The position numbers and the translations under genes were made by a program. Source: Massiliimicrobium timonense (GTDB lineage Bacteria; Bacillota_I; Bacilli_A; Erysipelotrichales; Coprobacillaceae). From it: a stretch of 64,000 bases of DNA. Under the pieces are notes generated by a model. That model was not told the DNA's origin, did no database searches, and worked only from the letters and a program-made list of their open reading frames with translations. The DNA lies in the NCBI RefSeq assembly GCF_002160865.1, contig NZ_NFLJ01000009.1, positions 16,466-80,465 on the forward strand, given 5' to 3'. Within the stretch, counting starts at the first letter, position 1. Each line of letters begins with the position of its first letter. Below, piece after piece: positions 27,632 to 36,802 of the stretch.

Positions 27632-27997
27632 CTAAACCTCCATTTCATCAAGAATTTGATTGAGTTTAGCTTTTTCTTCTGGTGTTATTTTTGAATCCTT
27701 TAAAAATGCACTCATTAAATCAGTCACAGATCCTTGATAAACCATATTTAATAAACGATTTCTTTCCCATTGCAGATATTCATTTCTTGATAAAACATAA
27801 CAATAACGATGTGGTTCATGCGTTCTATCAATTTTAACCAGATTCTTCTTTTCCATTCTTGTTAAATAGGTATGAACTGTGTTGCGACTCCAATGTTTTT
27901 TTATCTTGAGTGCTTCTACAACTTCTCCTAGTAGAAATGTCTGACCACCCCATAAAACTTCCATAATTAATAGTTCTGCATCTGATAAACTTTTCAT
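27632..27997 (-). CDS. BlaI/MecI-family transcriptional repressor
   Basis: Winged-helix dimeric repressor, 121 aa. SDAELLIMEVLWG opens the DNA-binding domain, and WSRNTVHTYLTRMEKKNLV is the recognition-helix region of the family. The C-terminal half forms the dimer arm cut by the partner protease. I start at ATG 27997, eight bases after AGGAGG; two earlier in-frame starts lie inside or against that site. Two TACAnnTGTA-type palindromes sit at its promoter, so it probably represses its own operon. Confidence 0.9.
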   Translation of the reverse strand: MKSLSDAELLIMEVLWGGQTFLLGEVVEALKIKKHWSRNTVHTYLTRMEKKNLVKIDRTHEPHRYCYVLSRNEYLQWERNRLLNMVYQGSVTDLMSAFLKDSKITPEEKAKLNQILDEMEV

Positions 27998-28009
27998 TTT
28001 CATCACCTC

Positions 28010-28021
28010 CTACAATTGTAG
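28010..28021. promoter_or_regulatory. BlaI-type operator, proximal
   Basis: Perfect palindrome CTACAATTGTAG, matching the TACAnnTGTA BlaI/MecI half-site pattern, between the transcription start and the blaI-like gene. Confidence 0.75.
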
Positions 28022-28034
28022 TCCTTCTACTATT

Positions 28035-28063
28035 ATACTACAACTGTAGTTATAGCCTGTCAA
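28035..28063 (-). promoter_or_regulatory. Promoter of the BlaI/M56 operon
   Basis: TTGACA (28058-28063), 17 bp, TAGTAT (28035-28040) on the minus strand. A TATAAT three bases further downstream is an alternative -10. The distal operator lies inside it. Confidence 0.65.
28038..28049. promoter_or_regulatory. BlaI-type operator, distal
   Basis: CTACAACTGTAG, centred 28 bp from the proximal copy and overlapping the spacer and -10 of the promoter. Confidence 0.75.
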
Positions 28064-28064
28064 T

Positions 28065-28101
28065 AAAATAAAAACATAGAGAAAAATCTTTTCCTCTATG
28101 T
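28065..28101 (-). terminator. Terminator after malic enzyme gene
   Basis: ACATAGAG/CTCTATGT hairpin (28074-28101) followed on the minus strand by TTTTATTTTATT. Confidence 0.7.
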
Positions 28102-28119
28102 CCTATAAACAATATGTAC

Positions 28120-29295
28120 TTATCTTGCAAGTCCTTCTTCAATAGCTTTTTTGGCTACTGCTTTAGCCACAACATCACTGACACGTGGGTCTAATGCATT
28201 AGGAATGACATATGTTGGCGATAATTCAGTTTCATCAACAAGAGAAGCCAAACCATAAGCTGCTGCCAATTTCATTCCTTCACTGATTTTTCTGGCCTTA
28301 ACATCCAATGCCCCTCTAAATAATCCTGGAAACGCCAAAACATTATTAATCTGATTTGGATAATCAGAACGTCCAGTTCCCATCACTGCAACTCCTGCAT
28401 CAATAGCTTCTTGATAAGGAATTTCTGGTTCTGGATTGGCCATTGCAAAAACAATTGGATGATCTTTCATACTTTTCACCATTTCTGGTGTTAAAACTCC
28501 TGGTGCAGATACCCCAATAAAAACATCAGCTTCTTTCATAGCTTCAGCCATTGTCATACGTTTAGATTGAGAATTAGTGATTTCTGTTAATTCCTGTGTT
28601 AAAAAATCATATTGATCATAATCCTCTTTTGTAACAATTCCATTGATATTAAAACCATAGATTTCTTTCACACCCAGTGCATGAATCATTTTAATGATAG
28701 AACTTCCTGCTGCCCCTGTTCCACTCACAACAACAGTGATATCTTCTATTTTTTTATGAACAACCTTCAATGCATTTAATAAACCTGCCGTTACAACAAT
28801 AGCTGTTCCATGTTGATCATCGTGGAATACAGGAATATCTAATTCCTTAATCAGTGTTCTTTCAATTTCGACACATCTAGGAGCACTAATATCTTCTAAA
28901 TTAATACCTCCAAAAGATGGAGCAATCGCTTTAACAATACGAATAATGTCTTGAGGATCTTTGGTATCTAAGCAAATAGGTACAGCATCAATATGACCAA
29001 ATTTCTTAAATAAAATAGATTTTCCTTCCATGACAGGCATAGCTGCTTCTGGTCCAATATCACCTAGTCCAAGTACAGCTGTCCCATCGCTCACGACTGC
29101 AACACTGTTTTGTTTCCAAGTGTATTTATACACATCTTCTTTATTTTTTGCAATTTCTCGACATGGCTGAGCAACACCAGGTGTATAAGCCAATGATAAA
29201 TCATGACTTTCATTTAATGGAACTTTCAGTTGTACTTCCAGTTTTCCTTTAACTTTTTCATGCATTTCTAATGCTTCTTGATATATATCTTTCAT
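28120..29295 (-). CDS. Malate dehydrogenase (oxaloacetate-decarboxylating), malic enzyme
   Basis: Oxidative decarboxylation of malate to pyruvate, 391 aa, a normal bacterial short-form malic enzyme. [12 protein letters not shown] holds the catalytic Tyr region, [13 protein letters not shown] and HDDQHGTA hold the metal-binding acids, and [13 protein letters not shown] is the NAD(P) fold. Cofactor preference is not readable with certainty. The start at ATG 29295 follows AGAGGGAAAAAG; the frame runs 25 codons further up without support. It follows manA on the same strand with about 77 bp between them. Confidence 0.93.
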   Translation of the reverse strand: MKDIYQEALEMHEKVKGKLEVQLKVPLNESHDLSLAYTPGVAQPCREIAKNKEDVYKYTWKQNSVAVVSDGTAVLGLGDIGPEAAMPVMEGKSILFKKFGHIDAVPICLDTKDPQDIIRIVKAIAPSFGGINLEDISAPRCVEIERTLIKELDIPVFHDDQHGTAIVVTAGLLNALKVVHKKIEDITVVVSGTGAAGSSIIKMIHALGVKEIYGFNINGIVTKEDYDQYDFLTQELTEITNSQSKRMTMAEAMKEADVFIGVSAPGVLTPEMVKSMKDHPIVFAMANPEPEIPYQEAIDAGVAVMGTGRSDYPNQINNVLAFPGLFRGALDVKARKISEGMKLAAAYGLASLVDETELSPTYVIPNALDPRVSDVVAKAVAKKAIEEGLAR

Positions 29296-29372
29296 CTTTT
29301 TCCCTCTTTTCTTTTTTATTATGCCATAATTAAAAACAAATGAAAAGCAGATGTTTTCCATCTGCCTCATAT

Positions 29373-30308
29373 TTATAATGTTGTTATCATGACTGTCATT
29401 TTTCCATCATAAGTCACTTCTTTTTGATCACTACAGATAATAAAATGATCACCCATTTTAACATCCATACCTTCCAATGTTCCTTCACCTTCTAGAACAC
29501 TAACCAATTGGAATGGCTTATCATTCATAACAGTATTTTCTCCATCCATTCTATAACAATCCACTGTAAAGAATTCACTTTCCACATATCTTGTTTTTGA
29601 ACCATGATCCAAATGACTATTTGTAAAAAGCTTATTTGTTTCTAAATCAGCAGGAACATTTGTGACATCGATAGATTGTTGAACATGTAATTGTCTTTCA
29701 TTACCATCTTTATCTTTACGGTGATAATCATAAACACGATAAGTAATATCTGATGATTGTTGTGCTTCATAAATCAATGAACCACTACAAATAGCATGTA
29801 AAGTTCCAGAAGGAATATAGAAGAAATCTCCTTTATTAATTTCAAAAGAATTCAATAATTGATCATAATCATCATTTTCAATAGCTTTTATAAATTCTTC
29901 CTTCGTTTTGGCATGATGTCCCATAACCATTTTTGTTCCCTCATCAGCCTGTAATACATACCAGCATTCTGTTTTTCCTAATGAATTTTCATGTTTAGCA
30001 GCATATTCATCATTAGGATGAACTTGAACAGATAAATCATCTTTCGCATCAATAATTTTGACTAAAAGTGGAAACTGTTGACCTTCGACATTTCCAAAAA
30101 GTTCACGGTGATTTTGCCATAACCATGACACTGTTTTTCCCTGATATTCTCCATCAGCAATCATACAATCCCCATTAGGATGACCAGAAATAGCCCAGCA
30201 TTCTCCTGTTTGATCACTAGGAATATCATAGTTATAAACATCTCTTAGCTTATGACCTCCCCAAATCATTTCTTTAAATACTGGTTGAATCTTTAAAATA
30301 TGTCCCAT
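29373..30308 (-). CDS. manA: Mannose-6-phosphate isomerase, class I
   Basis: Zinc isomerase linking mannose-6-P and fructose-6-P, about 311 aa, a normal short bacterial form. Zinc ligands are visible in VQVHPND (Gln and His), KTECWYVL (Glu) and IPSGTLHAI (His). I start at ATG 30308 (MGHILKIQPVFKE), seven bases after AAGGAA; this overlaps the DUF523 gene by 35 bp, and ATG 30314 is an alternative. The gene belongs to a tight run with DUF523 and the HAD phosphatase. Confidence 0.93.
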   Translation of the reverse strand: MGHILKIQPVFKEMIWGGHKLRDVYNYDIPSDQTGECWAISGHPNGDCMIADGEYQGKTVSWLWQNHRELFGNVEGQQFPLLVKIIDAKDDLSVQVHPNDEYAAKHENSLGKTECWYVLQADEGTKMVMGHHAKTKEEFIKAIENDDYDQLLNSFEINKGDFFYIPSGTLHAICSGSLIYEAQQSSDITYRVYDYHRKDKDGNERQLHVQQSIDVTNVPADLETNKLFTNSHLDHGSKTRYVESEFFTVDCYRMDGENTVMNDKPFQLVSVLEGEGTLEGMDVKMGDHFIICSDQKEVTYDGKMTVMITTL

Positions 30309-30768
30309 AATCATCTTCCTTTCCAATATATTTTAAGAATTCCTCAATTTCATTTTCATGAAAAAGCATAATACCATGTTCTTGGCACATCTTTGCAAAA
30401 ACACCTTGCCCATCAATCAACTGATGTTGAAAAGTGCCATCATAAATGCCATCACATCCACAACTTGGACTTCTATATTTCAATAAAGCCACCTGAATAT
30501 CATTTTGTATAAAAATATCTAAAGCTTTTTTTGCTCCTAACACATATTCCTTTGTGACATCTTGATGATATCTCGTTTCCACAACAAGAGGATTCATAGA
30601 CTGAATTTCAGCTGGATCACGAGGGATAGGAAGTCCACCCAGAACTTCTGGACAGACAGGTACAACTTGATGTTTTTCATTCATCTTGATAATGACTTCC
30701 ACTGGATGACTTTTGCCATTATATGTACAACAAACACCTAACAGACATTGACTGACACCAATGTTCAT
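30274..30768 (-). CDS. DUF523 family protein
   Basis: A 164-residue Cys-rich protein of unknown function. Family features seen: MNIGVSQCLLGVCCTYNG with Cys8, Cys13 and Cys14; VPVCPEVLGGLPIPRDPAEI; and KYRSPSCGCDGIYDG. The conserved Cys residues suggest a metal or thiol role, but none is established. The ATG overlaps the stop of the HAD gene (ATGA), so the two are coupled. Confidence 0.85.
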   Translation of the reverse strand: MNIGVSQCLLGVCCTYNGKSHPVEVIIKMNEKHQVVPVCPEVLGGLPIPRDPAEIQSMNPLVVETRYHQDVTKEYVLGAKKALDIFIQNDIQVALLKYRSPSCGCDGIYDGTFQHQLIDGQGVFAKMCQEHGIMLFHENEIEEFLKYIGKEDDYGTYFKDSTSI

Positions 30769-31409
30769 CTTTGAATAATCTCCATAATTTGAGCTGGATT
30801 GTCAACAATATCATTGGCCCCAGCTTCTGTTAATTCCTGTCGACCACGAAATCCCCATGTCACTCCAACAGAATCTATTTCTGCATTATATCCTGTATCG
30901 ATATCAACTTGACTATCTCCAATAAATAAACAGTCTTTTTTATCTAGTTTCATAGCCATTAAAGCCAGATAGGTAGATTGTGGATCAGGTTTGACTGGAT
31001 AAAGATCTTGTTGCCCGTAAATAGCTACAAAAGTATCAGGAAACAACGTTTCAACAATCTTAATCGCTAATGCATGTGGTTTATTTGTAACTACAGACAT
31101 TTTGATTCCTTTTGCTTTGAGATCATCAATCAGCTCTTTAATCCCTTGATAAGGAAGTGTATGATCTAAACAATGTTGACGATAAATCTTTTGAAAATCA
31201 TTTAAACATTCATCTAATAAATCTATATGTTCCTGTCCTAATGCTCTTTCCATTAATTTTTTCACACCATTACCAACAAATAAACGATATTGTGAAATAT
31301 CATAGGTTGGTAAATCATGAAGTTTTAAGACTTCATTTGTTGATATAGCTAAATCTTCTATGGAATTGACTAAAGTTCCATCTAAATCAAATAAACATCC
31401 TTTTTTCAT
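30765..31409 (-). CDS. HAD-family hydrolase, Gph-like phosphatase
   Basis: Haloacid-dehalogenase phosphatase of 214 aa with all four motifs: DLDGTLVNS (nucleophile Asp, near residue 8), VTNKPHA (Thr), KPDPQS (Lys) and FIGDSQVDIDTG (acidic pair). The cap (about residues 18-85) is the C1 helical type of phosphoglycolate phosphatases and PpaX-like enzymes. Exact substrate is uncertain. The ATG follows AAAGGAGG. It is the first gene of the HAD-DUF523-manA run. Confidence 0.88.
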   Translation of the reverse strand: MKKGCLFDLDGTLVNSIEDLAISTNEVLKLHDLPTYDISQYRLFVGNGVKKLMERALGQEHIDLLDECLNDFQKIYRQHCLDHTLPYQGIKELIDDLKAKGIKMSVVTNKPHALAIKIVETLFPDTFVAIYGQQDLYPVKPDPQSTYLALMAMKLDKKDCLFIGDSQVDIDTGYNAEIDSVGVTWGFRGRQELTEAGANDIVDNPAQIMEIIQR

Positions 31410-31437
31410 AGAAACCTCCTTTGATATTATAACAGTA

Positions 31438-31465
31438 TTGAAAAAATAATGAAAGATGTTATAAT
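31438..31465 (+). promoter_or_regulatory. Promoter of small membrane protein gene
   Basis: TTGAAA (31438-31443), 16 bp, TATAAT (31460-31465). Confidence 0.65.
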
Positions 31466-31491
31466 AACTTTATATTAAATGGGGTGAATTT

Positions 31492-31689
31492 ATGCAAAAT
31501 AATCAATCAAGAAAATATACAGATATTTTTACATTTATTGGATATACTATTGGTTTTTTATGTATTATCTGGTATTTTGTAGCTGGTGGTAATCCTTTTC
31601 TTCCAATCATTGGTGTGATTATCGTTTTTATTGGACGTTTCATTGGATATGGTATTGATCGTATAATGGATTTAAAACAGGAAAAATAA
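31492..31689 (+). CDS. Small two-helix membrane protein
   Basis: A 65-residue protein with two hydrophobic segments (about 13-31 and 34-52) and polar ends; not a recognised family. It is supported as a gene by its own promoter, a GGGGTGAATTT ribosome site before the ATG, and a terminator directly behind its stop. It stands alone between two minus-strand operons. Function unknown. Confidence 0.7.
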   Translation: MQNNQSRKYTDIFTFIGYTIGFLCIIWYFVAGGNPFLPIIGVIIVFIGRFIGYGIDRIMDLKQEK

Positions 31690-31720
31690 AGTGATAGATT
31701 CTTTTTGATCCTATCACTTT
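31688..31720. terminator. Bidirectional terminator
   Basis: AAAGTGATAG/CTATCACTTT hairpin between the small membrane gene and the DD-carboxypeptidase gene. Confidence 0.75.
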
Positions 31721-31723
31721 TTA

Positions 31724-32932
31724 TTAATGACTCACTTTTCTTTTGATAACAATAACAACAATAACCACACCACTTATCAAAGCAATAATGATTCCATAAT
31801 AAGCGACTCTTTCAAACATTGTAAAAGATAAATCATCAGATAAAACCATATCGTATGAATAAAGACATTGTTCTTGATTATAGACCATAAGAGTGCCAAT
31901 CTGTTCTCCTTTTTCCATTGGGGCTACAAGATAAGCATTTGTATCTATTTGAAACTGTAAATCATCACTCGTCAAATCTTGGGGCACAATAATAGAAATC
32001 GTTTGCGGTGCTTTATATTTATAACGGAATTGAAAAGACTGTAAAACCCAATAATCCGCAATATCTTCATCTTTTTTATAGAGAATAACTTCATGATAAT
32101 GATTGTGTAAATATTGACATACTGTAATGGCATCACGAACATGATTTTGAGTGTATTGTCCTTTAGCGTAGGCTGTCACTAAAATAAACTGATGTCCTTC
32201 TAATGTCATTGTACTCGCTAATGTGAGTTGTGCTTCATCTGTAAAACCACTTTTAGCTCCATCAATCTGTGAAATATCTAAGTTAAAGGCGTTCTTTCCT
32301 CTTTGCAAAGAAGAAGACCAAGTATGATTTTTCATGGAACTCGTATATGTTCGAGCATTAAAAATTTCTTCAAAAAGTGGATTTTGTAAAGCATGATGTA
32401 AAATCAAAGCCATATCATATGGTGTTGTATAATGTTGATTATCGTGTAAACCTGTCACATTTGTAAAATGAGAATGTTGAAGCTGTAATTGTTCAACCAG
32501 TTGATTCATGGCTGATACAAGTCCGTCTGTTGAACCATAAGTTAAACGTGATAAAGCATTACAGGCATCAGCTCCAGATGGTAATAAAGCTCCATACAAT
32601 AAATCTTCGTATGTAACCAGTTCTCCTGCATAAAAACCAGCTACAGAAGCTCCTGCTTCATACAAACCTTTTAAATCTTCGTCAGTGACTCGTACATTTT
32701 CATGAATATCTTCAATTTTATCCAATGCCAAGCTGACTGTTAAAATTTTTGTCATACTGGCAGGATAGATTTTTTCTCGACTGCCTTGATCCAAATAAAC
32801 CATACTCGTCTGTTGATCATATAAATAAGCATATTGTGAATGCAGTGTGACTTGGAATGAATCACTGGCAGATACAGGAATAATCTGTAGACAAAGAATA
32901 AATGTTATCAAGATGGCTATGACTTTTTTCAT
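31724..32932 (-). CDS. D-alanyl-D-alanine carboxypeptidase (DacA/DacF type)
   Basis: Exported serine carboxypeptidase that trims D-Ala from peptidoglycan, 402 aa. It has a signal peptide (about 1-22), SxxK in PASMTK, a second motif in LPSGADACN and the KTG equivalent KSG in DGAKSGFT. The C-terminus ends with a hydrophobic anchor and IKRK instead of the usual amphipathic helix, so it is probably held in the membrane by a true TM segment. The start overlaps the transporter stop by four bases. Confidence 0.9.
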   Translation of the reverse strand: MKKVIAILITFILCLQIIPVSASDSFQVTLHSQYAYLYDQQTSMVYLDQGSREKIYPASMTKILTVSLALDKIEDIHENVRVTDEDLKGLYEAGASVAGFYAGELVTYEDLLYGALLPSGADACNALSRLTYGSTDGLVSAMNQLVEQLQLQHSHFTNVTGLHDNQHYTTPYDMALILHHALQNPLFEEIFNARTYTSSMKNHTWSSSLQRGKNAFNLDISQIDGAKSGFTDEAQLTLASTMTLEGHQFILVTAYAKGQYTQNHVRDAITVCQYLHNHYHEVILYKKDEDIADYWVLQSFQFRYKYKAPQTISIIVPQDLTSDDLQFQIDTNAYLVAPMEKGEQIGTLMVYNQEQCLYSYDMVLSDDLSFTMFERVAYYGIIIALISGVVIVVIVIKRKVSH

Positions 32933-33810
32933 TGGGTTGCTCCTTTCTTTAGAAAAGATAACTTGGTTTCTGAAATAATAACTGCAATAAAGATTAAAAC
33001 AAATCCTAACAAGACTTTTAATGTTAAAACTTCACCATAAAATGCGATTGAAAATGCTACACCAAATACAGATTCTAAAGAAAGAATTAAAGAAGCTCGA
33101 CATTCACTTGTATATTTTTGACCAGTTGTCTGACAAAACATTGTGAGTGCTGTCGCAAAAATAACAAGATAAAGAATCTGTAAATAGATTGATGATTGAA
33201 TTTGAGTCATGATGGATAAATCTTCTGTTACCAACGCTAATATCAAAGCCACTAAAGCGCCACCAATAAATTGAAGAGAAGTAAAAGCACCACCATCAAT
33301 GCCTTGAGAATATTTTTTAATCAAGAGAATATGACCAGCATATAAAAAACCGCCACATAGTGTTAAAAAATCTCCAATATTCATTGTTAAATTTCCATCT
33401 AGGGACACACATCCAATTCCTAATATACAGATCAATGCAGCGATAAAATGATAAATATCTGGTCTTTTACGATAAAATAACCACACCAGAAATGGCACAA
33501 TAGCACAATAAACAGCTGTTAAAAAGGCGTTTTTCCCCGGTGTTGTATAATTCAATCCCCATGTCTGTACATAATAAGCACCGAACAGACAACTTCCGGT
33601 GATAAGTCCTCCTTTAATCTGCTGGAAATTTAATATTTTTATTTTTTTGAAAAAAAGAAGTGATAATAAAAGAGCAGCTAAAGAAAATCTCAAAAAAAGC
33701 AAAACAGCGGGTGTTAAAAAATCAACTGCACTTTTCATAACAATAAATGAACTTCCCCAAATTAAAGCAGCAATAAACAATAATATGCTTCCTTCTATAT
33801 CTTTTTTCAT
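32929..33810 (-). CDS. EamA/DMT-family transporter
   Basis: Ten-helix drug/metabolite transporter of 293 aa with two EamA repeats (about 8-140 and 150-285). IWGSSFIVMKS near the N-terminus and LESVFGVAFSIAFYGE near the C-terminus are typical. Substrate unknown. It is translationally coupled to the carboxypeptidase gene (ATGA overlap) and starts after GAAAGGGGATTGAA. Confidence 0.87.
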   Translation of the reverse strand: MKKDIEGSILLFIAALIWGSSFIVMKSAVDFLTPAVLLFLRFSLAALLLSLLFFKKIKILNFQQIKGGLITGSCLFGAYYVQTWGLNYTTPGKNAFLTAVYCAIVPFLVWLFYRKRPDIYHFIAALICILGIGCVSLDGNLTMNIGDFLTLCGGFLYAGHILLIKKYSQGIDGGAFTSLQFIGGALVALILALVTEDLSIMTQIQSSIYLQILYLVIFATALTMFCQTTGQKYTSECRASLILSLESVFGVAFSIAFYGEVLTLKVLLGFVLIFIAVIISETKLSFLKKGATQ

Positions 33811-33822
33811 TTCAATCCCCTT

Positions 33823-33853
33823 TCAAAAAGAAATGGTACGAATCGTACCATTC
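33823..33853 (-). terminator. Terminator after ileS
   Basis: AATGGTACG/CGTACCATT hairpin (33832-33852), then a T-rich tract on the minus strand. Confidence 0.7.
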
Positions 33854-33857
33854 TTTA

Positions 33858-36590
33858 TTAATCATTAATCACATCATGGCAGCGATGACACAATTCGCCT
33901 TCCATTTCAGATTCATCATAATAGTTCCAACATCTAGGACATTGAACACCATTGAATTTTTCACTATGGATATAAGCTGTTTCATATTCTTCAAGATTTG
34001 TAGAATCATCAACAAGCTCAACTTTTGCCACAATAAACAATTGTTTTAAGACATCTTTTAAAGTTGACATATTTTGGTATGCATCTTTTAAACAAAGAGT
34101 CACTTTTGCTTCCATATTTGATTTAATAACTTTTGCATTTCTTAATTCTTCTAATGATTTTAAAACATCTTTTCTTAATAATAAGAAGTGTTGATAGAAG
34201 TCTTTAATTTCAGCTTCATGATCAATTGTTAATAATTCTGGTTTGGCTTCTAAGAAGATTGATTCAGCTTTATCATCATCACAATGGAAATGATCATGTA
34301 ATTCTTCACATGTAAAGACAAGAATTGGTGATAATAATTTCATCATTGTTTTGGCATAATGATATAACACTGTTTGAACTTGTCTTCTTCTTAAGCTATC
34401 AGCTTTTTCAATATAAAGAATATCTTTTGTAAAGTCCATATAGAAAGCACTCAATGTATTTGTAAAGCAATTTAAAATCAATTGATTGGCTTCAGAAAAA
34501 TCATAACGATCCATTGCATCAGTATATGCTCTCATTAAATCATTAAGTTCTACAAGCATATATTGATCAACACCTTCAAGTTTTGAAACTTCAACAAGAT
34601 CCTTTGCTTTAAAATCAGCTAAATTTCCTAAAACAAAACGCATTGTATTTCTAATCTTACGATAGTTTTCAGCAATTTGTTTCATAATTTCATCAGAAAT
34701 ACGGACATCTGACTGATAAGCAACTGAAGTTGCCCATAACCTTAAGATATCTGCACCATATTGATTGACAAGTTTAATTGGATCAACAGTATTTCCTAAT
34801 GATTTAGACATTTTATTTCCTTTACCATCTAAAACAAAGCCATGTGATAAAACTGTCTTATAAGGTGCTTGACCATAAACAGCTGTTCCAATGATCAATG
34901 ATGAGTTGAACCATCCACGATACTGATCACTACCTTCAAAGTATAAATCAACTGGATAACGATATCCTCTTTCTTTCATACATCCTGTATGAGAAGATCC
35001 TGAATCAAACCACACATCCATGATATCTTTTTCTTTTTTAAAGATACCATTTGGTGAATGTTCATTTGTATATCCTTCTGGTAACAAGAATTTTTCATCT
35101 TTTTCAAACCAGATATTAGAACCATATTGTCTAAATAAGTCAGAAATATGTTTGAAAACTTCTTCTTCCATGATTGGTGTTCCATCTTCACAATAAATAA
35201 TAGGAATTGGAACTCCCCAGCTTCTTTGACGAGAAATACACCAGTCACCACGATCTTTAATCATGTTGTAGATTCTAATATGACCCCATTCATTGAGCCA
35301 TTCCACATGATCAATTTCATCTAATAATTTTTCTCTAATCTTATCAATTGAACAGAACCATTGGTCAGTTGCTCTAAAGATAATTGGTTTTTTTGTACGC
35401 CAGTCATGAGGGTAACTATGTGTAATGAATTCAAGCTTTAATAACACTCCTAATTCATCAAGTTTTAAAGTGACTGTTTTATTCGCATCATCAACATATT
35501 GACCAGCTAACCATTCACCACAGTCTTCCATCATGCAACCGTGTTCATCTACGTTACAATAAATATCTAAACCATATTTTTGACCAACAATAAAGTCATC
35601 CATACCAAATCCAGGAGCAGTATGAACACATCCTGTACCTGCTTCAGCCGTAACATGATCTCCTAAGATAACTAATGATTCACGGTCATATAATGGATGT
35701 TGACAAGTAATCATTTCTAATTCTTGTCCCTTAAATGTTTTTAAAATCTGTTTTTCTTTTAATTCAAATTTTTCCCATAAAGAATCAACCAATTCTTCTA
35801 AGACAATCAATTTTCCTTTTTCACTCTGAACAAGTGCATACGTATAATCGGCATTTAAACAAATTGCAAGATTGGCAGGAATTGTCCAAGGTGTTGTTGT
35901 CCAAATGACAAAGCTTGTATCTGTATCTAAAATACCTTTGCCATCTTTAACCTGGAATTTCACAAAAATAGTTGGACTTTTGACATCATGATATTCCACT
36001 TCTGCTTCAGCTAAAGCAGATTCACTTGATGGTGACCAATAGACTGGTTTTAATCCTTTATAAATTAAACCATCCATCGCCATCTTTGCGAAAACATCAA
36101 TTTGATTGGCTTCAAATTCTGGTAATAATGTTAAATAGGGATGATCATAATCAGCAAATGTTCCGACACGAATACATTGTTCTTTTTGAATGTCAACTTG
36201 TTTTAAAGCATATTCATAACATTTTTTTCTAAATTCAGCTGTACTTAATTCTTTACGATTGACACCTAATTTTTGAATAGCATTTTCAATTGGTAAACCA
36301 TGAGTATCCCATCCAGGAATATAGGGTGTATACAATCCTAACATGTTTTTATAACGACAAATCACGTCTTTAATAATTTTATTTAACATATGTCCTGTAT
36401 GCATATTTCCATTGGCATATGGAGGACCATCATGGAAAACAAAGTCATCGTGTCCTTCATTTTGTTTGATGACTTTTTCATACATTTTGTTTTCTTGCCA
36501 TCTTTGAACATAACCTGGTTCCTTTTTAGGAAGATTTCCACGCATTTCAAAGTCTGTTTTAGGCATCAATAATGTGTCTTTATAATTCAT
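33858..36590 (-). CDS. ileS: Isoleucyl-tRNA synthetase
   Basis: Charges tRNA-Ile, 910 aa, the normal bacterial type. The class I HIGH motif is GNMHTGHM (near residue 58), KMSKS is in GNKMSKSLGN, and the CP1 editing domain includes VIWTTTPWTIPAN. The C-terminal zinc site is CPRCWNY and CHRC. The start is ATG 36590 behind GAAAGGAAGGAATAAA. The frame extends 24 codons upstream, but that stretch is the T-box and its terminator, so it is not coding. Expression should respond to uncharged tRNA-Ile. Confidence 0.97.
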   Translation of the reverse strand: MNYKDTLLMPKTDFEMRGNLPKKEPGYVQRWQENKMYEKVIKQNEGHDDFVFHDGPPYANGNMHTGHMLNKIIKDVICRYKNMLGLYTPYIPGWDTHGLPIENAIQKLGVNRKELSTAEFRKKCYEYALKQVDIQKEQCIRVGTFADYDHPYLTLLPEFEANQIDVFAKMAMDGLIYKGLKPVYWSPSSESALAEAEVEYHDVKSPTIFVKFQVKDGKGILDTDTSFVIWTTTPWTIPANLAICLNADYTYALVQSEKGKLIVLEELVDSLWEKFELKEKQILKTFKGQELEMITCQHPLYDRESLVILGDHVTAEAGTGCVHTAPGFGMDDFIVGQKYGLDIYCNVDEHGCMMEDCGEWLAGQYVDDANKTVTLKLDELGVLLKLEFITHSYPHDWRTKKPIIFRATDQWFCSIDKIREKLLDEIDHVEWLNEWGHIRIYNMIKDRGDWCISRQRSWGVPIPIIYCEDGTPIMEEEVFKHISDLFRQYGSNIWFEKDEKFLLPEGYTNEHSPNGIFKKEKDIMDVWFDSGSSHTGCMKERGYRYPVDLYFEGSDQYRGWFNSSLIIGTAVYGQAPYKTVLSHGFVLDGKGNKMSKSLGNTVDPIKLVNQYGADILRLWATSVAYQSDVRISDEIMKQIAENYRKIRNTMRFVLGNLADFKAKDLVEVSKLEGVDQYMLVELNDLMRAYTDAMDRYDFSEANQLILNCFTNTLSAFYMDFTKDILYIEKADSLRRRQVQTVLYHYAKTMMKLLSPILVFTCEELHDHFHCDDDKAESIFLEAKPELLTIDHEAEIKDFYQHFLLLRKDVLKSLEELRNAKVIKSNMEAKVTLCLKDAYQNMSTLKDVLKQLFIVAKVELVDDSTNLEEYETAYIHSEKFNGVQCPRCWNYYDESEMEGELCHRCHDVIND

Positions 36591-36605
36591 TTTATTCCTT
36601 CCTTT

Positions 36606-36800
36606 CTCAAATAAAAAACGTCCTGTTAAAGGACGTGATGACGCGGTACCACCTTTATTCATATCATAAAGATATGCTCTCTATATCTTAACGCGATGAA
36701 CGTCTTATCCTACTTGATTTCAGATAAGCTACTCTCAGGCCGATTCATTATAAGTTCCCCTTATTTGCTTTTCACCAACCGCAAACTCTCTGTAAGCTTT
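36606..36800 (-). promoter_or_regulatory. T-box riboswitch leader of ileS
   Basis: Reading the minus strand, the conserved T-box core AAAGGTGGTACCGCG lies near 36642-36656. It is followed by the terminator hairpin ACGTCCT/AGGACGT (36618-36636) with TTTTTT. Upstream is Stem I with AGAGAG, GGTTGGTGAAAAGC and TGAATCGGCC; the triplet ATC in the last is the likely specifier (Ile). It fills the gap between divIVA and ileS. Confidence 0.9.
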
Positions 36801-36802
36801 CC

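Noticed and set aside
31414..31434. Extended -10 TGTTATAAT as promoter of the HAD gene
   Set aside because: The start it predicts would cut into the gene's ribosome site, so the role is doubtful.
36591..36662. N-terminal extension of ileS
   Set aside because: This is T-box antiterminator and terminator RNA; ATG 36590 has the ribosome site.
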